Below are positions 44,805 through 56,235 of a stretch of DNA of 64,000 nucleotides, one piece after another; position 1 is the first letter of the stretch; each line of letters starts with the position of its first letter. The position numbers and the translations under genes are program-made. The notes under the pieces are model-generated. The model was not told the DNA's origin and did not search any database. It worked only from the letters and a program-made list of their open reading frames with translations. Source of the stretch: Xiphydria camelus (taxonomy: Eukaryota; Arthropoda; Insecta; Hymenoptera; Xiphydriidae); assembly GCA_963678675.1 (NCBI GenBank), contig OY783192.1:14740424-14804423 (forward strand). The letters run 5' to 3'.

Positions 44805-46080
44805 ATGGATGAAAATTTTCATCCTTCAACATCCTCTCAACCGTGGACTTGCTGATTCTAACCTCTGTTGCCACAGCTCAAATACTCGTTCGAGGGTTAT
44901 TCCTTATTCTTTCTAGCACAGCATCGATATTTTGCTGCACCTGTATTCTTCTGGGACTTCATAAAATAATTATAAAAACCCTATATAATTCAGCCCTGAC
45001 AAATACAATCTTATCGCGTTGTACCTTATCAAGGAGATCTTTCGACGTGATGATTCCGAAACGTTTTTATCGAGAAATATTTATATATTTCTAACATACG
45101 GTAGTGTTCACGAATACTGTAAAATATCGCAGAAATGTTACAGAAAAGTTACTTGCAAAAACGTGCTTTGTGGGGTGTAAATGATGATATTTTGTAATTT
45201 CCATCGTTATACCAGAGGCGAAGAAGAGATGAAATAGAAGTGAGGTACATGTACACTTCACGTTTGACAGGTCGGTATATCAATAGGAACTTGTGTGATA
45301 GTATAATACGAAAGAGGAAATATATCGATAAAGAAAAAATAATAATAAAGTAGTTACTCCATTATTGTAATCCTATTCCATTGTGTATCCCTTATTTTTC
45401 TGCCACGACTTTGATTGTTGATAGTGAAGAAAAATCAAATTTATTGGTTGATCCATCCACTATCAACAATCAAAGTCGTGGTAGAAAAATAAGGGATACA
45501 CAATGGAATTAGATTACAATAATGGAGTAACAATTTTATTATTATTTTTTCTTTATCGATATATTTCCTCTTTCGTATTATACTATCACAAGTTCCAATT
45601 TATATACCGACCTGTCAAACGTGAAGTGTACATGTACCTCATTTTTATTTCATCTCTTCTTCGCCTCTACTGTAACGATGGAAATTACAATATATCATCA
45701 TTTACACCCCGCAAAGCACGTTTTTGCAAGTAATTTTTCTGTAACATTCCTGCGATATTTTACAATATTCTTGAACACTACCGTATATGTTAGAAATATA
45801 TATTTCTCGATAAAAACGTTTCGGAATCATTATGTCGAAAGATCGCCTCGATAAGGTACAGCTCGATAAGATTGTACTTGTTCGGGGGCAGAATTATATA
45901 GGGTTTTTATAATTATTTTAGGAAGCCCCAGAAGAATACAGGTGCAGCAAAATATTGATGCTGTGCTAGAAAGAATAAGGAATAACCCTCGAACGAATAT
46001 TCGGGCTATGGCAACAGAGGTTAGAATCAGCAAGTCTACGGTTGGGATGATATTGAAGGATGAACATTTTCATCCATTCT
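44805..46080. repeat. Large palindrome: two head-to-head copies of the IS630/Tc1-type derivative
   Basis: Two arms of about 620 bp meet near 45443. The right arm reads outward as NIDAVLERIRNNPRTNIRAM, ATEVRISKSTVGMILKDEHF, HPF (plus strand, 45945-46080); the left arm has the same frame on the minus strand (44805-44960: ATEVRISKSTVERMLKDENF). This is the second half of an N-terminal helix-turn-helix of an IS630/Tc1/mariner-type transposase. Both arms include GTACATGTACCTCA, GACAGGTCGGTATAT and the 30-bp ATTCCATTGTGTATCCCTTA block at the centre. Arms differ by roughly 5-10 percent by eye. Confidence 0.75.
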
Positions 46081-46385
46081 CAATGTGACGCACGTCCATG
46101 CACTCGAGGTACAGATCCAGCTCGTCGAATGAACTAATCCAACTGGTTCTTGGAACAACAAGTGGATGATCCCTCGTTCGAAAGAAACCCCCTCGGGTTC
46201 ACATTCGATTCGGAGTCCTGGATAGAATTGAGCAGCATTATTTCTGTAACAAATTATAAATAACACAATTATATCCAGCATTTCACTATTTAAAATATAC
46301 CGAACTTACTCTACATAGAAATTAAGAAACTATATTAATCTGAGTTAACCTTTCTATAGATAATAACGACAGAATTATTAAAAAT

Positions 46386-47180
46386 GATATATTTCCTCTT
46401 TCGTATTATACTATCACAAGTTTCAATTTATATACCGACCTGTCAAACGTGAAGTGTACATGTACCTCACTTCTATTTCATCTCTTCTTCGCCTCGGATG
46501 TAAAGATGGAAATTATAAAATATCATCATTTACACCTCACAAAGCACGTTTTTGCAAGTAACTTTTCTGTAACATTCCTGCAATATTTTACAATATTCGT
46601 GAACACTACCGCATATTAGAAATATATATTTCTCGATAAAAACGTTTCGGAATCATTATGTCGAAAGATCTCCACGATAAGGTACAGCTCGATAAGATTG
46701 TACTTGCTCGGGCTGAATTATATGGGGTTTTTATAATTATTTTAGGAAGTCCCAGAAGAATACAGGTGCAGCAAAATATCGATGCTGTGATAGAAAGAAT
46801 AAGGAATAACCCTCGAACCCTAATTGGTATCAGCGATTCCTCATTGACCGTCGTTACACCAGAGACGAAGAAGAGATGAAATAGAAGTGAGGTACATGTA
46901 CACTTCAGGTTTGACAGGTCGTGTATAAATTGGAACTTGTGATTGTACGAAAGAGGAAATATATCGATAGAAAAAAATAATGATAAAGTAATTACTTGAT
47001 TATTGTGATCCAATTCCATTGCATCTCCTATTTTTCTGCCACGGCTTGTTGATGGAGAGAAAAACCATTGATTCGTCCCATGCTCGCATGACGCTGAAAA
47101 CAAAAAATAGAATATCCACAAAGATATATGTCCTTCATAGGCAATCAAAGTGAGGTTAGAATGGTCAGATAGAAAGTAAC
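46386..47180. repeat. IS630/Tc1-type derivative, copy C
   Basis: ATATTTCCTCTTTCGTATTA and CCGACCTGTCAAACGTGAAG at the left (46390-46460) are mirrored at 46900-46970. Between lies the frame DKVQLDKIVLARAELYGVFI and NIDAVIERIRNNPRTLIGIS. Beyond the right arm the sequence follows copy A (26420-26620). Confidence 0.65.
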
Positions 47181-48344
47181 TTATCTGATGACAATTCTTC
47201 TGAGATGCTGCCGTCTCCTTTCCTGCTCTTTATGCACAGGCATCCAGAGAAAAGTAGCACTGCTTCCGTTCACTATCACGATTCACGATTATTTAAAAAA
47301 AATACAAACGATTAGCAAACTACACGGAGCGTCTGTCACATTCACCACTATTCGCCAGGGCCGTCCCGAAAAAAGGGAACGTTTTCAGCCTCTCTCCAGG
47401 GCCGTACTCTTTTCCCGGGACGGCCCTTGCGAATTTCTAAACACAAAAATAGCCGTAGCGCCTAAACTAAAATAGCTAGAAAAAAAAAGTCATAAAGCAA
47501 AGATTAGAATGTTATTATCTACAACTTTTATTAAGGTCATTTTGTCGAAAAAAAATAATAAAAAAGCCTTTTGATTCGGTACTTTGGAGACTACCCTTAA
47601 ACAGCCCTGAAAAAATCACACTACTCTCGTCGATTTGTTTGCGGCATAGGTAAAAATGGATAAGTGCCTTGGACTAAGTGAGTAGGTACCTCAGTTGGGG
47701 CCAGATTGGGGTACCCAATGTAGCCCCAACTAAACGCTAATACTATATCGTATCACCTGACCCAAATTTCAGTCACTAAAAGTTCGGAATAGATTTCAAT
47801 TTTATTTATTCTGTAATAGAAATGGCCAATTTATCATTATATGTATCTTACTCCACTCAATTTGAAAAATGCTGTAAAGATTATTAAAAACGCAATTATC
47901 AAAGAATGAAATATATTATATATTTATTACCAATGTCATCATAATAAAGTTAGTAAAGTTTTAGAGGCGATGCTATCAACATTAAAACATAAAAATTATA
48001 CAATATTTCTTGCTAGAGTAGTGATTAGGTACCTTAGTTGGGGCCAGATTGGGGTGCCCAACGTAGCCCCAACTAGTACCTTAGTTGGGGCCTGATTGGG
48101 CTGCCCAACGTAGCCCCAACTAAACGCTAATACTACATCGTATCACCTGACCCAAATTCCAGTTACTAAAAGTTCGGAATAAGTTCTAAATGTCCAGATT
48201 TATTTTTACTTCCAGTACATAAATAAAACAAACAATTGTATCTATTCGATTTATTATATTTTATTCAAATTGGGCCGCCCAATTGGGGCCTAATTGGCGC
48301 CCAATTACTGATTGGGCCAACTTGGGCAGATTTCCACACGGGAA

Positions 48345-48990
48345 GGGGCGAATCGGATCACATAATTTAGGGTGAATTAGATCATTCTTTTTCTTCATTT
48401 TAGTATCTTTATGATTATAATTATGATAGTTATTTATTTTCAGATGGTTCGTATGTATACAAAAAGACCAATCGAGTGAATGGCACTGTATTTATTGTAG
48501 AAAAATTTATCCATCCACCTTCAGAGGACTGAATACAGTGTAATGCTTGTAAAGAGTAGTGCTATGAGAATTGTGCTGATAGAGGCGACGAAAAAGGACT
48601 ATACTTATACTTGTGACTCATGTATCCATTAGCTTAACAGGCGTCGTAGCCTGTAGGAGAAACTCTTTGTTAAGTTTAATTTTATTTATATTTTTTTAAA
48701 TTTTTTGTAAACTTATTTTTGTTATCCTATTTAGTACTTTAAGCGAGGAAGATTTTCAATTAAGTCATTTTGTAGTTTCAGCGAAGATTGTTTATTTTGT
48801 AAAGTAGTTTTAAGCGGTATCTGGTTTAATTTTCTTCATTTTGTGAGATGTTTGTTACGATGGAGGCGCCGGGTTGTGGTGCTCTCACATCACATTTGGT
48901 AACAAGGAAGCTCAGCAAAAGGTCGTATAGGCGGCGAGCGAATATTGTTTAACAGCGCCTCTCCTAGGCGAACCGAAACATTTATTACGG
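48345..48990. other. Unassigned spacer
   Basis: No supported feature; AT-rich, with a GC-richer stretch at 48850-48970. Confidence 0.35.
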
Positions 48991-49002
48991 GAACTGACCA
49001 GA

Positions 49003-49090
49003 GTCACTTAGGTCGGGTGTCCACCGGGTCGGGCCGACCAGTAACGCTGAGTCGATCGCTGAGCACTTGAGTATATCTATATATACCCAA

Positions 49091-49153
<63 letters not shown>

Positions 49154-49213
49154 CGATCGGCCCAATTGTGGTCGGCCCGATCCGGTGGACACCCGGCCTT
49201 GTAGTTAAGTGAC
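49003..49213. repeat. Palindromic MITE with expanded (TA)n loop
   Basis: GGTCGGGTGTCCACCGGGTC is mirrored by the right end with two differences, and GTCACTTA/TAAGTGAC lies just outside. The loop contains a (TA)n microsatellite of about 30 units at 49096-49150, which also creates spurious IY-repeat frames. Confidence 0.7.
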
Positions 49214-49544
49214 CGTAGGACCTGATGTGTCAATGTCAACTTGCTGGCAATGGATACTATAATTTATTTCAGCTTTCAGGCTGTAAAATTTATGCACCAT
49301 GATGCTTCGTATAAAAATGGCCTAAAATTAGTCTTTTCTAAACATGTTTTAAATCCGAGTAAGCGTACACACACACAAATGTGGTATAACCCAAATTTCT
49401 GTGATAGAAGACTGTGTGATTCGCCAGACATCAGTAACTCTTAATCCATATTCAGTTACTTTAGAAGTAAGTAGTCAATAGCTTTCCCCTTGCGACTTTG
49501 TCCGCGTGAATCACGAAATAATCTCTTCTTTATTTTACTCCCTT

Positions 49545-49790
49545 AAGGGAGTTGGTATATAGATAGTAGATATATAAAAAAACGTGCGTATTCAAATGCA
49601 ACGTTGTATTAAAATTTCAAAGCAATCGGTGAAAAACTTTCGGAAATTTAAGATACATTTTTATTCATTTACCCCCTTAAGGAGTAGGTATATATGAAAA
49701 ACGCGCGTATTCGAATGCAACGTTATGTCCAAATTTCAAAGCAATCGGTAAAGAACTTTCGGAGATCTTACGACGCGGTCTCAACGTGTC
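49545..49790 (+). repeat. Two tandem units of about 130 bp
   Basis: Each contains ACTCCCTTAAGGGAGTTGGT-type sequence, GCGTATTCRAATGCAACGTT and TTTCAAAGCAATCGGTRAAG. They are about 10 percent diverged. No gene. Confidence 0.65.
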
Positions 49791-49939
49791 GACATTGACG
49801 TGACACATGCACAATACAGGTATGTAGTGCTCTCGCCCAGTTTATGGCCCTGTGAGACCGCGACGTTAGACCTTGAAGAAACGAATATAACATTTTTATT
49901 TAAACGTGTATATGGAAGATAGAAGAAGATAGATAGCAG

Positions 49940-50690
49940 TGTTTATTAGAATGGGTATTGCGGAAAGCGGTTCATTACGACTCGTCCAGTAATTAATCCT
50001 TCCGGGAAAGGTGCATGGCTGCGGGCTCATTGACAGCCTAAATTCGCCAAAACCTACCGCTTCGCCATTGTGACCGATTTACAAAATGTATCAAGTGACT
50101 TGAGTTTGTGTTAATATGTGTTCCGTCGCAAAGGGGACTTCTACGTCATTTCTTACCGCTCACTATCATCGCAACCTAAGTAACGCGCCAATCTAGATCT
50201 AATCTCTACATCGATCGCGAACAGTGTATGTCTTTCCTGGATAAACCAGGTATCAAAATTCCCCAATTGTCCATCGACTGCATCCGACATTCCTCCCCTT
50301 AATCCAGCTCGGATCGCTTTTGTGACGGTACCTATTGAAGCCGGCACTGCGAGAGACGGCTTGCTATGAATCGCTCCAAAATTACCTTCGGAGAAAAGTT
50401 CGAAACTGCGACATTTACGACCTAGGTATGTTTATCGAAATATTCGTTTCGCCTACGACGCGATTAATTCTAGTCGGCGAATTATTTGTGGTCGATGCTA
50501 CCAAGACGAATCGACCCTCCTAATTCCGTCGCTCGTTGCGATGGAACAGGATTGACAGCTGGCACGTCGCAGTCAACTCATTCCCGTGGAAACTGTACAA
50601 AGTCGCCGATGGTGGCGCTGGTAGCAAATTCGCTCGCCGCCTATAGGGGACGTTTGTTCAAGCTTTGTGCTGCATGGGAGGACTTAAGGT
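49940..50690. repeat. Remnants of the 19.8 kb and 20.3 kb repeat families
   Basis: 50040-50190 matches 19800-19900 in blocks, and 50250-50420 matches the arm of the 20329-21619 element (TATCAAAATTCCCCAATTGT, GACGGTACC, ACATTTACGACCTA). The rest shows no recognisable gene. Confidence 0.5.
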
Positions 50691-50699
50691 AATACGAGG

Positions 50700-51893
50700 G
50701 TCATTTGAAAAGTTTAGGGCCTTTTTAGGAAAAACACATATGTCAAGGTAAAAAATGTATTTAGATAGGTTAACGCGGCGTTTTTCCCGCGTGACACCGA
50801 ACGAGAGTCCGCAGGCTGTTAAAAGTACTTTATTCAGACTGGCGCGATTGCTTATTTCGAAGTGGATCCTTTTTTTCAACTGATGAACGCAACGTGAAAT
50901 GAGTCGTGTATGTTTTGTTTTGAGAAATGGGCATTCGTGAGAAAAAATAGTATATATCATTCGCGGCTGAAATCCTCGGATTTTTAAGACTGTGTTTAAA
51001 TCGTAGCACGAGGCATGGTGGAGAGATGAGGCTCACCTCACCATGCCTCGTGCTACGACCTAGTTAAACACAGTCTGAAAAAATCACGGATTTCCGCCTA
51101 ATGACATAAGATACTATTCTCAACATAGTCTCCTCATAACTCGATACATTTAATCGATTGTTTCTCTCAACCCTTCATGCCGTCAAAAAAAAATTCCTTT
51201 CGTCTATTGTTCTGTCTCAGGAGTATGGTCATGGATCCAGGTTTCATCGACAGTTATCAAACGTCGCAAACATTCAGCTGGATTTTTTTTATACAGCTCA
51301 AGGCACTCGCGCGACATTTTAAGCCGTACGCGCTTTTGGTCAATTGTCAACAAATGCAGCAGCCAGCGCACGGATAATTTTTTCATACCAATCTTCGTGC
51401 AAAATCTTCTGCACCCGTTCATCTGATATCTTACAAGACTCAGCAATCTCCTTCACGATCAATCGACGATCTTCCATCACAGTTTCATGCACTAAGTCCA
51501 CAATTTCGTCAGTCGAAACAGTTTTGGGCGCCCAGAACGGTCATCATCAAAAATCCTGGTACGGCCACGTTTGTACTTAGCCACCCAATGTTTGACGATT
51601 GTGTATGAAGGGGGCACTTCACCGTATACTGAGTCTAACTCGTCTTTTATTTCCTGAGTTTTTTTCCTTTCAAATAAAGGAACTTGATCACTGCGCAATA
51701 CTCGATTTTCTTCACTGTCGACAGAAAAGATCTGTCAACATTATAAAAATGCCATGAGCAAACTACTGATCGGAATGACTTCAAATTTTTATGGGATACA
51801 TGTATCAACGCCATCCATCAGACAATAGCAAGAATTAAATTTTTTCATGACTGCTTGTCAATAAGGCCGGGAACTTTTCAAATAACCCTCGTA
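50700..51893 (-). pseudogene. Mariner element with broken transposase
   Basis: Ends TACGAGGGTCATTTGAAAAG and CTTTTCAAATAACCCTCGTA are inverted. Minus-strand frames give FERKKTQEIKDELDSVYGEV, PPSYTIVKHWVAKYKRGRTR, DDRSGRPK (51492-51698) and then MKKLSVRWLLHLLTIDQKRV, CLELYKKNPAECLRRLITVD, ETWIHDHTPE (51204-51446). 'SYTTVKKW...DDxRSGRP' and 'VDETWIH..TPE' are mariner hallmarks; VDETWIH holds the first catalytic aspartate. The C-terminal half with the remaining acidic residues has been replaced by the hairpin at 50964-51101 and unrelated sequence. A frameshift separates the two frames. Confidence 0.8.
50964..51101. repeat. Hairpin-forming insert within the mariner
   Basis: ATCGTAGCACGAGGCATGGTG pairs with CACCATGCCTCGTGCTACGA; pairing continues outward through AGACTGTGTTTAA/TTAAACACAGTCT and AAATCCTCGGATTTTT/AAAAAATCACGGATTT. 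The loop is under 20 bases. Confidence 0.65.
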
Positions 51894-51899
51894 ATCACA

Positions 51900-52400
51900 T
51901 ATCTGAATGTAATATTTCCGATAAAATTTGAGGACCATATCTAATTATATCTGAGCGGATCTAATCAGATCAAAATAAATACAGACCAAATTTAACATAA
52001 GATATTTACATCTGAATAGATCTGCTCATTTTTTCTCGAAATTCGACTTTTAGTGTAACACTGGTATGGGGTTTCCGTTTGACTCCACATAACACTGCTA
52101 CTGTACTCTGATCACCTCATCTCACAATTCGGTGAATAAATTATTTACTGTACCAGTTTAGATTACGATAATAATAAATAAAATCTTCGATTAATTCTTA
52201 ACTTTTTAGTTCTGTTTAGCTCCTTACATATGTATAAGTAGGTATTTTACTACGTAGCGCTGGTGTACTGCGAAGTCAGATGGAAACCTTGGAGAGCTGT
52301 CGAAAACGCTAAATGAAAACTCGAAATACTTTCGCTCGCGTAAGATCTGATTCCCAAAATACTGTTACAACCAAGAAGATGCAACCTCTGAACATAGTAC
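51900..52400. other. Unassigned intergenic or intronic sequence
   Basis: No repeat or frame I can support. If the exon at 52776 is real this is its downstream intron. Confidence 0.35.
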
Positions 52401-52414
52401 AATCAGAGTGACAA

Positions 52415-52502
52415 AAAATTGCACTGATCGGTCCGAGATTCCAATTCAGAGCCTTTCGGTTGCTAGACAAGTAAACTAACCACTGAGCTACTAGGCAGTC
52501 TT
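52415..52502 (-). repeat. tRNA-derived SINE head
   Basis: Minus strand: GCCTAGTAGCTCAGTGGTTA matches the 5' part and box A of a tRNA, followed by GCAACCGAAAGGCTC and the decayed box B GGAATCTCGGACC. 'TAGCTCAGTGGTTAG...GCAACCGAAAGG' is typical of tRNA-derived SINEs. Some bases of box B and the acceptor stem do not fit, so it is not a working tRNA. Confidence 0.6.
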
Positions 52503-52775
52503 AATCTCTAACTCCGAATCATCTACATGGAACTACGGGAAGTAATACTAGATAGTAACGGTCAACATGATTTTCGTATCTAAAAATTAAAGCACATTTA
52601 ATTCGAAGAAAAGTTACTAGTCAAATAGTCAAATTTATTAGACAAATACATTGGGAACGAATATAATTGTAAAAATGATCCATTACCTTTCGTTTTTTTT
52701 AGAAAAACAAACATAAAAGACATTACTAGTTCTCAAAGGTCTATAATGTAGAACATTATGTAGATAAGTACTTAC

Positions 52776-53079
52776 CCGAATTAAAGGTGCCAGTTTCCGG
52801 ATGGTGTGCTATACGTATAATATTTCTTTCTCCTTCTAGTACAAATATCTCGTCCTTAGTACACGCGACATCAGAAACTCGTCGTAAATTAGTTACTGCA
52901 GACGTTATAGCAATAATCGCAGGATTTATGATATAAATAATATCATTACTGTGAGTTACTAAGAGATCGTCACAAAATGGTATCACGATGCCAAAAGTGG
53001 GTTCTCCTCGATTTTTTCGTGTACTTTCTGGTGCTGGATTTAGTAACTCAACTTCCGTACTTCCAGTTCGAATTGCATC
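52776..53079 (-). CDS. Probable host-gene internal exon, beta-propeller protein (HPS5-like?)
   Basis: The minus strand has an acceptor CTCTTTTTTTTAAAG followed by a 304-bp open exon and a canonical donor GG|GTAAGT at 52774-52775. It encodes DAIRTGSTEVELLNPAPEST, RKNRGEPTFGIVIPFCDDLL, VTHSNDIIYIINPAIIAITS, AVTNLRRVSDVACTKDEIFV, LEGERNIIRIAHHPETGTFN. 'VSDVACTKDEIFVLEGERNIIRI' looks like a WD/beta-propeller blade ending; spacing is like the region after the propeller of Hermansky-Pudlak syndrome 5 proteins (BLOC-2, lysosome-related organelle biogenesis; Drosophila pink). TECPR2-type proteins are an alternative. No other exon of the gene was recognised. It is the only segment with codon use and splice signals of an ordinary gene and no TE motif. 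Confidence 0.5.
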
Positions 53080-53404
53080 CTTTAAAAAAAAGAGTGCCAG
53101 TTTAATTGAATCTGCTCCTTTTTCCAAATACAGAATTACTACATTGTTAGAAGGCATCGAACATTAACCTGCCTAGTTGAAATAGCGGTACTGTGTTTAT
53201 ATTAGGAGGTTGCATTGAAAGCTGTTCTGCTGTAGATGGCTCTAACTATGTACTTATGTCGTGCGCAGCGACTAATACTTCCTGCGTCACTTTAAATTAT
53301 GGACATTTCTCATTAAGATTCAGTTATTAAACTGTCATTTTTTGTTAATATAAGTCTATGTCTATAACCAAAGAAAATGGAACGCGACAAGTTGTTTTTT
53401 CGAT

Positions 53405-54282
53405 TTGTACTTCTACACTACTTTGATTTTTTTTAAAGTGCTGCTGCAGCTCATCAATTACATGTGTAAACTTATGCTGAATCTGCTCTATCAGAAACAG
53501 TATGTAGAGACTGGTTTCGTCGCTTCAAAAGTGGAAACTGTGATGTTCACGACAAATAATGGCCAGGTCAAACAAAGAAGTTCGAAGATGAACAACTGCA
53601 AGCTCTACGATATTAGAAGAAAACCCTACTAAAACGTTGAAAGAATTGGATCAACGGCTTGAAGTCGATAAATCTACAATTTTACGACGTCTACATGCCA
53701 TGGGAAAGATTCAAAAAGAAGAAAAGTACCTAGCTGCCACATGAATTGACTGAAAATTCCATTGCAAATCGTCTGAGCATCTCGATTTCTTTGCTTGCAA
53801 AATATAAAAAGAAAAGTTTTTATGGCGTATCTCGTAACCGGTGATGAGAAACAGATGTATTTCGACAACCCGAAACACAAAAAAGCATGGGTTAATCCTG
53901 GCCAACCATCAACGTCCATACCAAAACTAAACATCCACGGTCACAAAACAATGCTTTCAATTTGGTGGGATATGTGGAAGATGTCATTTATTATGAGCTG
54001 TTGCAACCGAATGAAACAATTACTACCGAACATTACCAATAACAATTGGAGCGTTTAAATGATAACTTGATGCAAAAACGACTATCAATTGCATCAAATC
54101 GCCGAAAAGTGATTCTAATTCACGACAACGCCCGGCCTCATGTTGCTAAAGCCGTGAAAGAAACATTGGTTGAGTTTGAATGGGAAGTTCTCCCGCATCT
54201 AGCGTATTCTCCAGACCTGGCCCCGAGTGACTATCATTTATTTAGATCGATGCAACACGACTTGGAAGATACACTTCCATAA
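53405..54282 (+). pseudogene. Mariner transposase pseudogene
   Basis: Successive frames read CRDWFRRFKSGNCDVHDK, KKFEDEQLQAL, VDKSTILRRLHAMGKIQKEE-like, then SLLAKYKKKSFL, VTGDEKQMYFDNPKHKKAW, PGQPSTSIPKLNIHGHKTML, SIWWDM, SNRRKVILIHDNARPHVAKA and EVLPHLAYSPDLAPSDYHLF. VTGDEK, HDNARPH and YSPDLAPSDYHLF place the catalytic D, D and the third D (SPDLAPSDYHLF) of mariner. W of the expected 'DEKW' is Q. At least five frameshifts and stops. It lies about 330 bp upstream of the exon at 53079, so it sits in an intron of that gene if the exon is real. Confidence 0.8.
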
Positions 54283-54376
54283 TTAACAAGAAATAAAAAA
54301 AAACACAAAATGCGTCACGGGACGCCTGCTAGATGTGAAACATCGAAATCTTCTTTGTAGAAAGTATGCGATAGGA

Positions 54377-54450
54377 AGGATGGACCACGCGTCCGTCGAA
54401 GGAACGCGTGCGCCAGTGCGCATTTGTATTTATGACGGACGCGTGGTCAC
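54377..54450. repeat. GC-rich hairpin
   Basis: ACCACGCGTCCGTC is mirrored by GACGGACGCGTGGT, with CGCGTGCGCCAGTGCGCA-type sequence in the loop. Confidence 0.55.
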
Positions 54451-54526
54451 GCTTACTCGGGACGCATCGGCTCTCTCCGCCACGACTCGGTGGTCCCCTT
54501 TCACCGACTGCTAGCTTTCCCACTTA

Positions 54527-56072
54527 AGGCCATCACACAGAAAATTCCGTAAGACGTAAGACGTAAGACGTAAAACGTAAGGTTCATCACACAAACGCGG
54601 CGTAAGACGTAAGCTTTGACCAATCCTGAACGAAGACGCTGTCCCCACCCTCTATTTACATGTAACTTAGAATCTAGAAGTGTCAGTTTGATAATAATTT
54701 CATTTAAATTGGGAAGAAAAGCTTAACAGTAAGTACATTTAATTATTGATTACACTCAGTTCCTATATATAATAAACAGAAAAGCCATTCCTAGATTGAC
54801 ATAAGGATACAGTGAACCGCAATGTAAAATGCATGACGTGAAGAGTCAGAACTGTCGTATTCATCTGCTTTTTTCATAAAAAATATAAATAATAACACTC
54901 AACAATATTATTCTCGAGCCATAGTTTGATGAACATGACGTGATAGCATTCTCTGAAATTTTATCACATAAATATCTCTTGAAGGAACCCTGGAAAAAAT
55001 ATTTTCATTTCCTATGCCTATTATACAGATAAAATTATTTTTCAGGTAGTTCAAACATGCCGAGAAATAATGAAATATTGCTGGGGATTTTAATGGTGGC
55101 TACGGGTGTGCTTGTTTTGAAGAAGAAACGATCACAGAGATGGTTGAATCGTCGATGGTGGGTTCGCGGCCAATAAATCGTATGAATATTTTTTTCCAGG
55201 GTTCTTCAAGAGATATTTATGTGATAAAATTTCAGAGAATGCTATCACGTCATGTTCATCAAACTATATCTCGAGAATAATATTGTCGAATGTTATTATT
55301 TATATTTTTTATGAAAAAAGCAGATGAATACGACAGTTCTGACTCTTTACGTCATGCATTTTACATTGCGATTCACTGTATCCTTATGTCAATCTAGGTA
55401 TGGCTTTTCTATTTATTATATATAGGAACTGAGAAGTGTAATCAATAATTAAATGTACTTACTGTTAAGCTTTTCTTCCCAATTGACGTGAAATTATTAA
55501 CAATATCAAACTGACACTTCTAGATTTTAAGTTAGATGTAAACAGCTCTAGAGCGTCTGTATGCACGCGTGGCGCGGTGAACTTCAAGGATAGACTTATC
55601 GTATTGAAATTTAGCTTAATAAAATCGTTTAGGAACAATCAAGGAATGTATTATAAAGTTCAAAAACAACACTTTCAAATGCTGCATGTGCAATTAAGAA
55701 AAATTTTTTACTTTCATTGTACGGAGCTGTGAATATGGCCAAAATCGCACGTTTTCGTACATTTAACCTCAAGTATCTCGAAATTCTGACCTGTGGTACG
55801 CAAATTTGAGAGTCAGATTCGTTTTTAGCGTACATCAATCTACAAGAATCACCTGGTCTGGTTAGAAATACAGAGAAAAATATTTATTTTTGTGGGCCTA
55901 TGATATCAAATAACCCGGGAAACTTTGTGATTGGTTGTCTGTAAGACGTTCGCCGTAAAAATTTCAACCGGACGAAAGTTTTCGACGTTACGTTTTACAT
56001 CTTACGGACGAAAGTGGTGGGGTTCTTACGTCTTACGTCTTACGTCTTACGGAATTTTCTGTGTGATGGCCT
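54527..56072 (+). mobile_element. PIF/Harbinger-derived foldback with GTAAGAC arrays, TTA target duplication
   Basis: Starts AGGCCATCACACAGAAAATT and ends with its complement, flanked by TTA (54524-54526, 56073-56075). The ends carry tandem CGTAAGACGTAAGACGTAAG and complementary runs. Inner arms of about 330 bp (54660-55005 / 55190-55515) are inverted repeats, so the element is a nested double foldback. Between them sits a 120-bp coding remnant (55057-55176). TTA duplication plus that remnant point to Harbinger. Confidence 0.8.
55057..55176 (+). pseudogene. N-terminal fragment of a Harbinger transposase
   Basis: MPRNNEILLGILMVATGVLV followed by LKKKRSQRWLNRRWWVRGQ and a stop. A hydrophobic start followed by a basic tract and RRWWVR is the usual opening of insect Harbinger transposases (compare MDDVVV...RRKKKTRVWIRE at 39853 in this window). 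An acceptor-like TTATTTTTCAG lies just upstream. Only 39 codons survive, enclosed between the inner arms. Confidence 0.55.
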
Positions 56073-56235
56073 TTACTACTCCACGCTCACTGTACCCGTG
56101 TACGAAGCAGTATTTACCCTCATTAATGAAAGTATGAGGATTGATTAAGCATTGGTTAGCACGTTTAACAATAACATTTAAAAAAACAATACTAGACACG
56201 AGGTCTCGTCTCAAGCCGCTTCTTACGACATGTAG

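Larger units (their letters stand above)
42722..48342. mobile_element. CCC...GGG element with CCCAATTGGGC arrays, 5.6 kb
   Basis: Begins CCCGTATGGAAATG and ends ATTTCCACACGGG, flanked by AA (42720-42721, 48343-48344). 42740-42910 and 48255-48330 are packed with CCCAATTGGGC/TTGGGCTGCCCAA palindromes; a further 110-bp block (GTTGGGGCCAGATTGGGGTR ... CACCTGACCCAAATT) occurs at 47680-47790 and twice at 48025-48180. The interior holds later insertions (43279-43980, 44042-44248, 44805-46080, 46386-47180) and a two-exon gene end (44336-44756). That both ends belong to one element is inferred from matching ends and duplications. Confidence 0.65.

Noticed and set aside
49004..49192. IY-repeat protein frame on the minus strand
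   Set aside because: It is only the translation of a (TA)n microsatellite in a palindromic MITE.
50889..50912. CTGATGA-ACG-CAA-CGT-GAAA, a second hammerhead-like string on the plus strand
   Set aside because: Stem II would be 3 bp with a 3-base loop, there is no matching stem I or III, and it lies in mariner-flanking sequence; chance is likely.
52415..52502. Functional tRNA gene
   Set aside because: Box B and the acceptor stem are degenerate and the 3' side continues like a SINE body.
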